In this document: piece by piece, positions 1 to 9,649 of the stretch
How positions within the stretch are numbered: position 1 is the first letter of the stretch
How the letters are laid out: each line of letters begins with the position of its first letter
Source: Galerina marginata
Lineage: Eukaryota; Basidiomycota; Agaricomycetes; Agaricales; Galerinaceae
Assembly (NCBI GenBank): GCA_023014335.1
Contig: JAECYW010000007.1
Location: 310,001 to 374,000, forward strand
DNA: 64,000 nucleotides
Direction: 5' to 3'
Program-made: the position numbers and the translations under genes
Notes under the pieces: model-generated
Told to the model about the DNA's origin: nothing
Seen by the model: only the letters and a program-made list of their open reading frames with translations
Database searches by the model: none

Positions 1-762
1 ACAAAGGGGACGGTAGCTTGCCTTGAGCAAGTGCTTTGGGGACATGCTACATCATCATGGAACATGAGCAGCCGTTTACTGCGTCAAAGGAGTTCATGTA
101 CCTTGGGATGGCCAATCATGCTGCGAATACCCCTGGTCAGACTAGGTCCATATCGTAGAGATATTAGAGGTTACTTCATAACGGGGATTCCAGCAGCGTG
201 GAGTTTGTCTACGGCCCATTTAGGCGGGACGCCAACTGCGCATACAAATAACGAGGCTCCGCCCTTAATAACGACGTCAATAAGTTCTGGCAATTGGCCG
301 GAGGTGTAATCTTTCTAGAACGGACATTATAACTTGAAATACGAAATACGGGGAGCATGTACATACATTGGTCTTTCGCGCGTTTCCGCCGATTTGAGGA
401 ATGAGGAGATCAACACCGAAAGGGGCATTCTTATCTTCCAGGTGGCTTTTGAGCTCGTTAATAGATCCCTGAAGGAACTTGGGACTTTGACGAACGCCGC
501 CAATAACACCGATACCACCTACAACGAAGTGTATCAAAGAGTTCATAAAACGCTAGATGCACGTAAACCAACCTGCGTTGGTTACAGCCGCCGCGAGTTT
601 CGGACCAGCGGCGACGTTCATTCTGAATAACAACATGGTGAATCAGTGATGATCGAGTTGGAGATGACACCACGAGACGACATACCCTGCAAGCATCACC
701 GGGTGGTTAATCTTGAACAGGCGAGTAAGTGGGGTCGAAAAGACAGGCTGCGAGGAAGGCAT
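1..762 (-). CDS. Nitronate monooxygenase (2-nitropropane dioxygenase family), N-terminal part, cut by window edge
   Basis: FMN-dependent oxidation of alkyl nitronates is the known family reaction. Exons read from the right: 762-686, 622-573, 518-367, 314-175, 120-102, and 46 onward past the window edge. The spliced protein begins MPSSQPVFSTPLTRLF and then shows family signatures in order: NHPVMLAG, MNVAAGPKLAAAVTNAGG, IGVIGG, NAPFGVDLLIPQ, GGNARKTN, a GASLFVCAVGVPP stretch and MIGHPKHV. The FMN-binding C-terminal half, with the usual GGEGGGHTG region, lies outside the window. The last visible exon may end at a GC donor near position 21, which cannot be settled here. The start at 762 is the only ATG that gives the conserved N-terminus without an upstream extension. 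Seen: motifs and splice phases. Inferred: substrate. Confidence 0.85.
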
Positions 763-973
763 TGGTCCGGATGAAGAATGTGGCAAACAATATCCGGGGC
801 ATGGTGCTTTATAGAGTCGAGTTAACCGGGCTGGAAACAACGACTTGCCGGTGGGGAAAGAGCACCTCGCGTACCGCGGTTGTGTGAGAGCTAAATTTAT
901 CCCAGGGATGGTTATTACGTAATTTGAAAACACCATTGCGGGCTGTCAAAAATAAAATATTTAGCGAGCAACG

Positions 974-1672
974 ATGTCGGGAGCGACGACCACGACCGCA
1001 GATAGATGCCCAGTCGACCACAGTGCCCCCGTGCAACCAGCTGGCCAGGAATCATGTCCTGTTAACCATACGACACGCTCCACCTGGAGCCGCTTCATGT
1101 CGTCTGAAGCGAGATCTCCCGCTGCCCTTTCACGAGAACGCGAGACCTCCTCCATTCCCAAACCAAATGATGAGAAATGGGTATACCCCTCCGAAGAACA
1201 ATTTTTTGCAGCCATGGCACGCAAGAACCATAACCCTCAGGCCGCGGACATGAAGACAATCGTTCCGATCCATAACGCCGTCAACGAGCGTGCATGGCAT
1301 GAAATTCTGAAATGGGAGGCTGGAAGGGGTGGTGGGACTTGTGGCGGAGTGAAGCTCGTCAATTTCAAAGGGAAACCGAGTGAAAAAAGTCCCAAGGCGC
1401 GATGGAACATGCTTCTTGGGTGTGTGGTCTTCAGTCACAGTTTCGTCGTACGCATTGACACCTATGACAGATATGCTGCTCCTTTTGACCGCCACGATTG
1501 GGTAGTGGACCGATGCGGCACTCACATACGGTATATAATCGACTTTTATACAGGTCGTAGTGGTGGATCATCTCAAGAGCAACTTTCTTTCTATCTTGAT
1601 GTTAGACCTGCACTTGATAATTGGGAAGGGATTAGGATGAGATTAGAAAACTTATGGCCTTGGTCATCATAA
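974..1672 (+). CDS. CYC3: Holocytochrome c synthase (cytochrome c heme lyase)
   Basis: Attaches heme covalently to apocytochrome c in the mitochondrial intermembrane space. Two exons, 974-1419 and 1471-1672, give 215 residues, a usual length. Near the N-terminus are two Cys-Pro-Val heme-regulatory motifs (CPVDHS and CPVNHT). The core family blocks follow: KWVYPSEEQFF, the MKTIVPIHNAVNERAWHEIL block holding the heme-ligand histidine of the family, SPKARWNMLLGYAAPFDRHDW, and RYIIDFY. The 51-nt intron is a multiple of three and holds no stop, so unspliced RNA stays open; splicing is preferred because it joins MLLG to YAAPFDRHDW as in homologues. Divergent from the nitronate monooxygenase with about 210 bp between starts. 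Confidence 0.9.
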   Translation: MSGATTTTADRCPVDHSAPVQPAGQESCPVNHTTRSTWSRFMSSEARSPAALSRERETSSIPKPNDEKWVYPSEEQFFAAMARKNHNPQAADMKTIVPIHNAVNERAWHEILKWEAGRGGGTCGGVKLVNFKGKPSEKSPKARWNMLLGCVVFSHSFVVRIDTYDRYAAPFDRHDWVVDRCGTHIRYIIDFYTGRSGGSSQEQLSFYLDVRPALDNWEGIRMRLENLWPWSS

Positions 1673-1763
1673 ATTATTTACCCATTTGTTCTTATAGATG
1701 TCGCCAGAGCTTCACGGTATATAATTGCATGCATCATCAAGCGACAATCCAAGAAAGTGGCAA

Positions 1764-3203
1764 CTAACGTTTCTCCCTGCGCTTCTCCCTGATTTTCACC
1801 TTTTTGGCCAGTCGCTCGTCTTCTGAACTTTCGTCATCAGAACCTGGTTCCTTATCTTCCCCGTCACTGATGTCTTCTTCTTCGTCCCACATCCCAATTC
1901 CGTCGTCGTTTTCGTCTTCACTGGCCTCGTCATCCATTTCTTCAGCGTCAGCTTTTCCTATCGCCTTCCGCTGGATATTCCTCTCCTGCTCTTCTCTTCT
2001 CTCCTTCTTCAGCTTTGCTTTTGCAGCATGTTCAGCTTTCTGAGCTGCGATCTCCTTTTTGGATTTTTTCACTGTATTGCCGTTGTCAATGACGTTTCAA
2101 ATAGAAACCATAAGGGGTTTAAAATTCACCGTATTCATGATACATTACCGCTCCTTCTTTCCCTGGGACCCCTTCCGTGATTTTGATTAAGCGTAATTCC
2201 ATCCGAGGACCCACTTCGTCCAGCCTGACCGCTCTTCTTTGGCCTTTCTTGTTATTTCTGCCGACGTAGTCCTCGGCCAAATCGACGGCGTCGCCATCGT
2301 CTCCCGCTATGCTTTCCGCTGATGAAGCAGCACTTTCATACCCCCCTTCAGGTCCCGGTTCTCCTCTCTTCCTGAGTAAGAAGTCCGCAACATCTTTTTC
2401 GTTCCCTAGGTCGAGCACTCCAGATATGCTCTTCGAAGATGAATGCGTAGCGCCTTCCAGCACTCGGCGGACACGTTTCGACACCCCATATGGCTTAACC
2501 TTGATGATATAATGACGGAAATCAACTGTACCGCGTTCCGCATTATACGATATCAGGACAACTCGCCGTGCCGAGGATAGACTTAGCGTATGGGGTGAAA
2601 GCGAGGGAAATAGGGATTGGAAAGATTTCACGAGAAGCGGCAGGTGCGGCGGAGTTGTGGGAGAAGGTGGGGGGAAAGATGCAAGAACGAGCTAGTAAAC
2701 AGATTCAGCCGGAATCGTATTTTGAGAGATCGAAACATACGAGGGGAGGACTGAGGTATTCCATTCCTACACTTCGTGCTCTTTTCGACGTGTTAAGTAC
2801 ATCTTTCATCAAGCTATATCTTTCCACTCGAAAGCTGAGTGTTGGACCGTCTGATAGCCGAACAATTCGCAGAGAGGGTGCCAGGGCTGTCAATGTGAAG
2901 GCGAGTAGGTGAGTGACCTGCAAAGCCGGTCCCATGGTAAGAAAGTCCTTTAGTTTATTTCTAGATCTTTCCTGGACAAAATATACAAGTCAGAACACAT
3001 ATGAATGGTTGAACTTTTTTTCTAGCCTTGAGACGGGACGCTGTATTGGGCTCCATGACTTTGCGTGTATCCCGGACGAGTTGCGCGAGTGAATGGCCGA
3101 CTTGACCGTGTTTGATGATAATGGATTTGGGAACATTGCTCGCAGTTGCTTCCTTGGCATTGTCATCCTTGAGATGCGTCCTGTTTTTGCGTTTGCGAGC
3201 CAT
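1764..3203 (-). CDS. SSF1: Ribosome biogenesis protein SSF1 / Peter Pan (Brix domain)
   Basis: Nucleolar assembly factor for the large ribosomal subunit (27S pre-rRNA processing), of the Brix superfamily. Exons 3203-3015, 2971-2741, 2691-2130 and 2071-1764 give 429 residues, normal for fungal SSF1. The start is MARKRKNRTHLK. The Brix domain runs from KSIIIKHGQVGHSLAQLVRD to about residue 290, with THLLAFTLT, RIVRL, GPTLSFRVERYSL and ARRVVLISYNAERGTVDFRHY clearly readable. The C-terminal quarter is a Lys/Glu/Asp-rich charged tail with acidic runs, typical of nucleolar factors. It shares an 86-bp divergent promoter with the unknown gene at 3290. Confidence 0.93.
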
Positions 3204-3289
3204 GATATAAAAGAGTGCAGTCAAAAAATATATTCTTGGATCATATTTGGTGTTGCCAAACAAGCTGTCTATCTTCGACCTCCTGCACA

Positions 3290-4134
3290 ATGAGCAGCAG
3301 ACTTGCATCCTTCCGAGGTCCTTCCACGCCTACTTCATCGCCAGCATTTCACAAGCAGCCCAACTCCCCCGCATCCCCTTCACGTCAAACCGAATCCACC
3401 TTTCATCGCAAGACAAGAACTTTGTTGCAGGAGCTTCGCTCGATCTCTGAGACATGGGATGATCTCGTTTTAATAGACGGGTTAAAAGCAGCCCGCGAGC
3501 TTGTTGACACGCGAACAGACTTAGAGTACGCGCTTTTCGGCCAGTTGATCAACCGTGAATGATCTTTTCAGTAATGCTTTGAAGTTGCTATCCGATAAAG
3601 CTCCCAGAACTCGGTTAGTGGGACCCAAATTAGCGATAATGGATGATTGCATCGCAAAGCTGGATACAGTTCTCAGTAAACTGGTACGGATCGCGCGTCA
3701 GGATTTGTTCTGATTCTTAATTTCTGGCCAGAAAAAGCAGTTTCAAAGACTGAACAATGTCATTGAAAACTTGGAATTGGTTCTCATCGATGCCCACAAA
3801 GTGAAGGGTTGGAAGTGGGTGCACGAAGAGCCATTATGGGTCACTTGGTCCTTGGAAGCTTTCGGTAAACGTTTGTTTCGTTCCTTCCCCCGATAAATAA
3901 ATTAAACATTCCGGTCCAGTTACCCGTGTCCCAGAGATACTAAGGCCGTATCACCGATCGATGACATTGCATATCGAGTTAGTGGACAAGCTTCGCAAGC
4001 ATTCGATCGGATTTGAAAAGTCTCGCGAAGTAATCAACAAATGGGTGGAGCAGCCTTGGCTAGAGGGTGTGGGGTGGGCTGACGTTTGGGAAGACATCTG
4101 TGAGGCTGAAGTTGAGCGATGGGGTCGTGCATAA
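3290..4134 (+). CDS. Conserved-looking protein of unknown function, 231 aa
   Basis: Not recognised. Four exons (3290-3525, 3572-3683, 3732-3864, 3920-4134) join in perfect phase to 231 residues. The first ~45 residues are Ser/Pro/Thr-rich and probably disordered. The rest looks alpha-helical: a segment around LLQELRSISETWDDLVL, a heptad-like stretch from ALKLLSDKAPRTR through DCIAKLDTVLSKLKKQFQRL, and a Trp-rich C-terminal part with VKGWKWVHEEPLWVTW and WVEQPWLEGVGWADVW. No signal peptide, membrane segment or zinc motif is visible. The stop lies 52 bp from the convergent SYF1 stop. The divergent promoter shared with SSF1 could suggest co-expression with ribosome biogenesis, but that is only inference. 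Confidence 0.72.
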
Positions 4135-4186
4135 TGATAATGGTTCTACAACAAATCAATGTACAGCACATACATATAACCCCCTT

Positions 4187-7100
4187 TTACATATCTTCAT
4201 CGTCAGAGATCTGAATTTCATCCGCATTCGTCGTTGCTGGCGCTTCTTCATTCTGCGTACCCTGATCGCTTCCAGACTTTTTCGCGGCAACGAAGGCTGG
4301 GCCGTTGGCTCCAGTGTAAGCCTGCTTCTCGGCAGCAGCCATGGCGTCCTGAAGGTCGTTGCTGCTGTCGTCCACCTTCTTCGAACCTTGCCTAGCGCTA
4401 ATGGTTTGCGCAGCAAGATAACTGGCTTCCGTATTGAATTGGGCCTGAACACTTCGCTTAATCCGCAACATCTCTCTGAATGTATCCTCCGAACCGGTTT
4501 CAATCTCGAACGTGTTCCATTCACTCCAGAAACCAGGGTTGACACGAGGATCACAGAATTGAGAGGCATGAGCGTAGATGGCGCGTGCTCTGTCGATTTC
4601 CCCAAGCTTGCGTTCCAGGGTTGCGAAACGGAGACACATTTCCGCAGTTTGGCGATCTGGCAGAACTGGTGATGGACAGTGTAAGGAAGAATATGTAAAC
4701 CCGAAAAATGAATTAGAGTATTTACCTTCCAAGGCCCGTTCATAAATGGGTCGGGTCGCTGGAAGGCCAAAGTTCCCAGTCGCCTTCGCGATGTAAATTG
4801 AGAACATCTATAAAGGTGGTATGAGTCAAGCTTCTTAGAATATTGGGAAACGGTCTTGCCTCGAACTTGTCCTCATCAGAGACAACTTGGGTGGCCCGTT
4901 CATAGATCGCCATCGAACGTTTGGCGAGACCGAAATCTTCCTCGAGTTGTGCGTACATGAGGAACAAAGGCTTGCACGACTTGGGTGGACATTTTTCGAG
5001 AGCCTGCTCAAACAGATCTCGCCCACGCTCTAGTTTGGAGCCACCCTGCGTAATATAATATATTAGGGTTGCATCGCAACAAATAAACGCTCAAAAATTG
5101 CTCACATATCGCTTGACGAACTTGGAAAGATAAATGTTCCAAATCTCGAAAGAAACAGGAAATGTGAAGAGTTCGACTCCTCTTTCATATACCTGATAAT
5201 TGTGTTTGAAAATTTGGAATATAGCGATATCGAATGTATATACCTTGAAGCTATCCTCGAAGTAGTCGTTCTCCTCCAAGAATGCGGCGTAGTTTATGAT
5301 GATCTGGGCATTTGCAATACGGAGTTCGAGGATCTTGTCATAAACAGCTTTGGCCGATTGAACGGAACCAATGGATTCCTCCAGGTCAACATAGAAGGAC
5401 CACAGTTTTAAAGACTTGAAGAGGCGGGCTTGCGCGGACAAAGACTAATACAGTCGTCAGTTTTGAGGTCAAGATATAAACCAGAGAGTACAAACATGAT
5501 CATGATAATTGACTTTGATGTTCTTAGGGATGGCAGCAGCCCTCTGCATGACGCGTATTGCCTCGTCGTAATTACTACAGGTACAATCAGCATAAATTTC
5601 AAAGCCACGAGAACTAGAACATACTCATGGCGCAATTCCATTTCAGACCATTCACACCAGATTTCGGCAAGATCCTCCACCGCCTTGAAGTTTACTTTTG
5701 TGGCCTTTTCCAATATCTTACGTGCGCTGTCGAGATTTGGCTCGGCTTGACCAGCAACGCCGCCTTCTTCGTAGAACTTTGCAAAGTTGACATAGAGTCG
5801 GTGCAAATTCGCGGTCGCTTTACGGGCATTGACGGTTTCCAATGCCTTAGTATATGTTTTCACGACCTAGATTCTCGTTAGAGGATCCATTTATGCGTAT
5901 CACAAGCTTATGGACTATACCTCATCGTCGTTGTCGCCCCACAGTGCGACTCGCTTTTCCCATTCTTGAACATCATTGGGGTTCCGCCGTAGCATGACGT
6001 CGTTTGCGAGGAACGGCCGTCGATCAGCCAGAGCTTCAAACTCCTGCATGCGCACATCCAGCTCCTTCTCCGTTTCAGCCGCTTCCTCTTCATCCTCCTC
6101 CGCCAGGTTCTCCATCATAGCCCCGATCAGGGATTCCTGGAATTCGGCGTAGGCATCAAATATCTGTGTAAAGTCGCGAACTGTCAGGACGTTCTTCATG
6201 CCCTGTTCAAAGACCTCTTTAGCCCGGTCAAAATCAGCTCGTTTGATCCAATAGGTGGCCAGTCCTGTCCATAGTCGCCCAGCTTGGTCTTTGTATACTG
6301 CCAGACCATCCTTTCGCACAATGTGTTCGATGTTGAGTTTCCTTGAACTAGAGGGGTCTTCGTCTTCCGAGTACGGTGCTGTTGGGATCCCGTCAGCGGT
6401 AACAGGAACCGCAGGCCCTGCCACCCTGATGAGTTGACCCGTAGCAGAAGCTGGATCCATATCCGATGGTTCAGTTTTGGAAGCTTCAACGTCTGCTTCT
6501 TCTTTGGCAATAGCATCGTTGGACGCTATGGTTTCGTCAACATCCAAGCCAACCTCCTCCGGAAACTTCTCAATGACATCTATCCAGTCTTCTAGCAACT
6601 GGTATGGACTCTTGCCTTCAGGACTTGAATATTCTCCTCTAGCGGCCTTTCTAGCTAATGATAAAAGTAGTTTGGCCGCTTCGAGAGGCCGAGGAGCTGA
6701 ATTTGTAGGGGAAAGCAACAGGCTTGTAAACCGCTCTGTCAAGCTGGGGTCGACTGCGAGATATCGTCGATAGACAGCAACAGTCGTTTCTCCACCCTTT
6801 CTTTCTGCCCATAGAAGGTATTGGGTCCACATCCGCGAATGTAATGATGGTGGTAGTGTTCTCAAGGAGCGGTCAAAAGTCCGTCTTGCATGTGTATAAG
6901 AGAGAATGGACGGGCAGCGAGGGTGAAGGAATACAGAGATGTACATTAACCATAGACGTGGAAGCTAGAATAGAAATGAGCACACAAATTAGTTGGGTGA
7001 CGTGAACGCGAACATACCTTTGGAAGCCACATCAGGGCGCGTTCAAAAGTCGCGATAAGTGATCTCCACTCTTCCCAGCCGACGATTGGATCCAAAGGGG

Positions 7101-7596
7101 TGTCCCACTCCTCCAGCTCCTCCGTTGCCTCCTCCAGAGCGTCCTTCATTTCTGGAAACTTTTTCCTCCCCCCAGCACGCTTTTTAACAACCAGTCTTCC
7201 CAGAACAAACGACATGCGCATGTTCAGATAGGACTTCCAGAGTTTGAAGGAATTGGGGAATTGTGTAAGAGCCGCTTCGTAGATGTACGTCAGGCGCTGG
7301 AGGGATAAACGCGCCGATGGTGACGCGAGGGGGCCGAGAGTCGACGAAATCTCTTCTGGAAGCTTTGATGTGCTCGCTTCGGCTTTTTGGAGGGCGACAT
7401 AGCTTTCACGCATGCCGTTGATAGCGGTCCACCATGCTCGAAAAGAGGTTGGATTCCGTAACAGGTCCTCCTCGCGGTGCAGGTCTTGGGTGGAAATGAG
7501 ATCCGGGTGGGCTGTCGGGGATGGTACAGGGAAGGTCAGGGGGAAGTAAGAGGAGAGCTCCTCGACTGAGAGTCTCTTTTCTGCCACGGAAGGCAT
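4187..7596 (-). CDS. SYF1: Pre-mRNA-splicing factor SYF1 (HAT/TPR-repeat protein of the Prp19 complex)
   Basis: Scaffold of the NineTeen complex in the spliceosome, a homologue of human XAB2. Nine exons: 7596-7018, 6964-5921, 5866-5625, 5574-5496, 5444-5244, 5192-5106, 5045-4860, 4807-4726, 4665-4187; 992 residues. Repeats of the half-a-TPR type run through most of the protein, for example RAWWTAINGMRES, FKLWKSYLNMRM, MWTQYLLWAERKGGE, IWCEWSEMELRHDNYDEAIRVMQRA and KLWSFYVDLEESIGS. The tail is acidic and ends DDEDM. Intron 7 starts with GC (GCAAGA at 4859): only this border joins EDKFE to MFSIYIAKATGNFGLP. An in-frame ATG at 7653 also exists; 7596 is preferred because family similarity starts there. 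Shares a 114-bp divergent promoter with BET4. Confidence 0.92.
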
Positions 7597-7710
7597 TGTT
7601 GGCAGACGGTGTTCAACTTGAAGGGGACTTGACTGGGCGTATCGGCTTTCCAAACAAACAAACTACAACCACCCCCTGGCAGCGCCTAGCTCAACTTGAA
7701 TTCGTCCAAC

Positions 7711-9097
7711 ATGGTGCGTCGGGTTTGGTAGCCTTGCTTATCCCTAACTCCCTTCTATAGCACGGAGTGAAATATACTCGCCAAACAGCGGAAGAGAGAG
7801 ATGCCAGAAGACGTCGTGAACTATCCAAAATCGAGGAGTTTACCAAACTCAAGCAGACTACTCTTGCAAAAGTGCGCAGTCCACCCAATCTACAGCCGGC
7901 CCAAGCTTATGTACCTCACTCACCTAACAGAAGAAGGCAAAAGACTGGTCTCGCGACGCGTTTGAGTTGACAACGCGACTTCTTCAAGTAAATCCCGAAT
8001 TTTATACAGTTTGGAATTACCGACGGAACATCCTCGTTAATGGCCTGTTTGTGAACGGGTATGTTTCGTTCTGCTGCATCGCTTAATCTAACCATTCGGA
8101 ATTGAATCAGCTCCCAAGAAGACATCAAAAATCTCCTCATGGATGATCTGGCCATGACAATGTCCGCTTTGAAGGCTCATCCCAAAGTCTACTGGATATG
8201 GAATCATCGAAGATGGTGCCTCGAGAACATCCCAAATGGCCCAGGACAAAAGCCCGAGAGCGACTTCGTTGGGTGGAAGCAGAGTGCCTGGGATAAAGAG
8301 CTATTTGTTGTCGAGAAGATGTTGGACGCCGATCCGAGAAATTGTATGAATGGCCGTTCAGTTCTATTTCCTTCCCATATTAACGATCCGCTTTGCTAGT
8401 CCTTGCTTGGGACTACAGGCGATACGTATTGGCAGGCATGCCCGCACCTCGGCCGGAATATGCAGAGCTCGCTTTTACATCTCGTAAAATTGAGGCCAAT
8501 TTCTCCAACTTCTCAGCCTGGCATCAACGATCGAAGACCCTGGGGTCCTTGTGGAAACAGGGGAAACTGGATGAAGGGAAATCCAGGGAAGAAGGTAAGA
8601 GGAACAGTATCTGAATTCCGGATGTGTTGTAGAAGATGTCGTAACAGAATTCGAATTGCTCCGGAATGCCATGTACACGGATCCTAATGACCAAAGTGTT
8701 TGGATGTACCATCGATGGTTAGTGGGAACAGGTATCTGAGTTTCTCTTGAACGCGTTTCTGGAACTAAAAAGCAGATACTGTAGACGGTAGCAAAGAACT
8801 GCTAGAGAGGGAAATCGTGGCAATCCAGGAACTGCTCGACGAACAACCTGACAGCAAGTGTAAGCATGTTGGAAGAGTTCAAGTGCACGTTTCTCTAATC
8901 AAACCACAGGGTGCATGGAGTGCATCGCGCATTATAAACGACTCTTGTTGACGAAGCATTCTTCGGATGTGGACGGTAAAGTGCTATCCGAAGAGATTAG
9001 GTCTCTGCTAGACCGTCTCCGGGAGATCGATCCAGCGAGACGTCGACGTTATCAAGATCTAGGTGTGTCCAAGGCGAATTTGTCGTTCGATACCTAA
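7711..9097 (+). CDS. BET4: Rab geranylgeranyltransferase alpha subunit
   Basis: Alpha subunit of the enzyme that attaches geranylgeranyl groups to C-terminal cysteines of Rab GTPases, such as the YPT1 product encoded at 24138-25210. Eight exons: 7711-7713, 7761-7871, 7931-8058, 8111-8343, 8400-8594, 8633-8731, 8776-8859, 8910-9097; 346 residues. Five prenyltransferase-alpha repeats are visible: [41 protein letters not shown] and [10 protein letters not shown]. The first coding exon holds only the start codon, with the donor GTGCGT following ATG directly; this is the only way to give the conserved MHGVK N-terminus. No animal-type Ig-like or leucine-rich domain is present, as in other fungi. 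Confidence 0.92.
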
Positions 9098-9258
9098 TCC
9101 GCTATTTAAAGCTCGAGACTTGTCCTGATAGACGACGAATACTCGGATCATGGCAATTGTTTATTTTGAACCACAACATGTATATAAAAAGCATTCCTCG
9201 ACTTTGATTCTGATGAGTTTCCAGGGTTACTTGTGGCAGGCAAAAGGCCAGGGGACAG

Positions 9259-9474
9259 CTAGCACTTGCACTCTCCAGGCTTGCATGCACAGCTAGGATA
9301 AGGACGCTGAGGGGCTATCGAGAGGACAGGCGGCGAAGGAAAGAGACTCACGAGTCGCCGCAGTTGCAGGCGGAGCTTCCACAGCCATTCTGGTTAACGG
9401 GGGTGTTGGCGATCTGCGCAGGGATGACCGTTAGCTAGGCAGGACGAAATAGAGGAGGGATGTACTGGGGTCAT
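9259..9474 (-). CDS. Small metallothionein, 34 aa
   Basis: Metal-binding peptide of the short fungal metallothionein type (cytosolic Cu, Zn or Cd chelation). Three tiny exons on the minus strand: 9474-9466, 9413-9352 and 9292-9259, with GT-AG introns of 52 and 59 nt. The spliced product starts MTPIANTPVNQNG and ends with a Cys-rich core GCGSSACNCGDSCACKPG followed by ECKC and the stop. It has seven cysteines, all in C-x-C or C-x(3)-C spacing, and no aromatic residues, as expected for this class. The reading frame is too short and split for ordinary ORF calling. It is divergent from the EDC4-like gene (175 bp between starts) and convergent with BET4. Which metal induces it cannot be read from the sequence. 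Confidence 0.82.
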
Positions 9475-9649
9475 GTTGGAATTGATTGTAGGAGATGTTA
9501 CGACGAATGGGGGGATTTTATAGCAGAGGATGATTAGATAAGGAGCGGGAATAGCCGGGGCACGCCTCTGCCTCGTGTTTTGTGCGTGTTCGAGTTTTGA
9601 CGGGAGTGAAAAGTGATAGGTTGGATTGAACGCCCGTCTGTCCCCAACG

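Noticed and set aside
4067..4672. A 201-codon plus-strand open frame, and long minus-strand partners in other frames
   Set aside because: Antisense and frame shadows of the SYF1 C-terminal exons.
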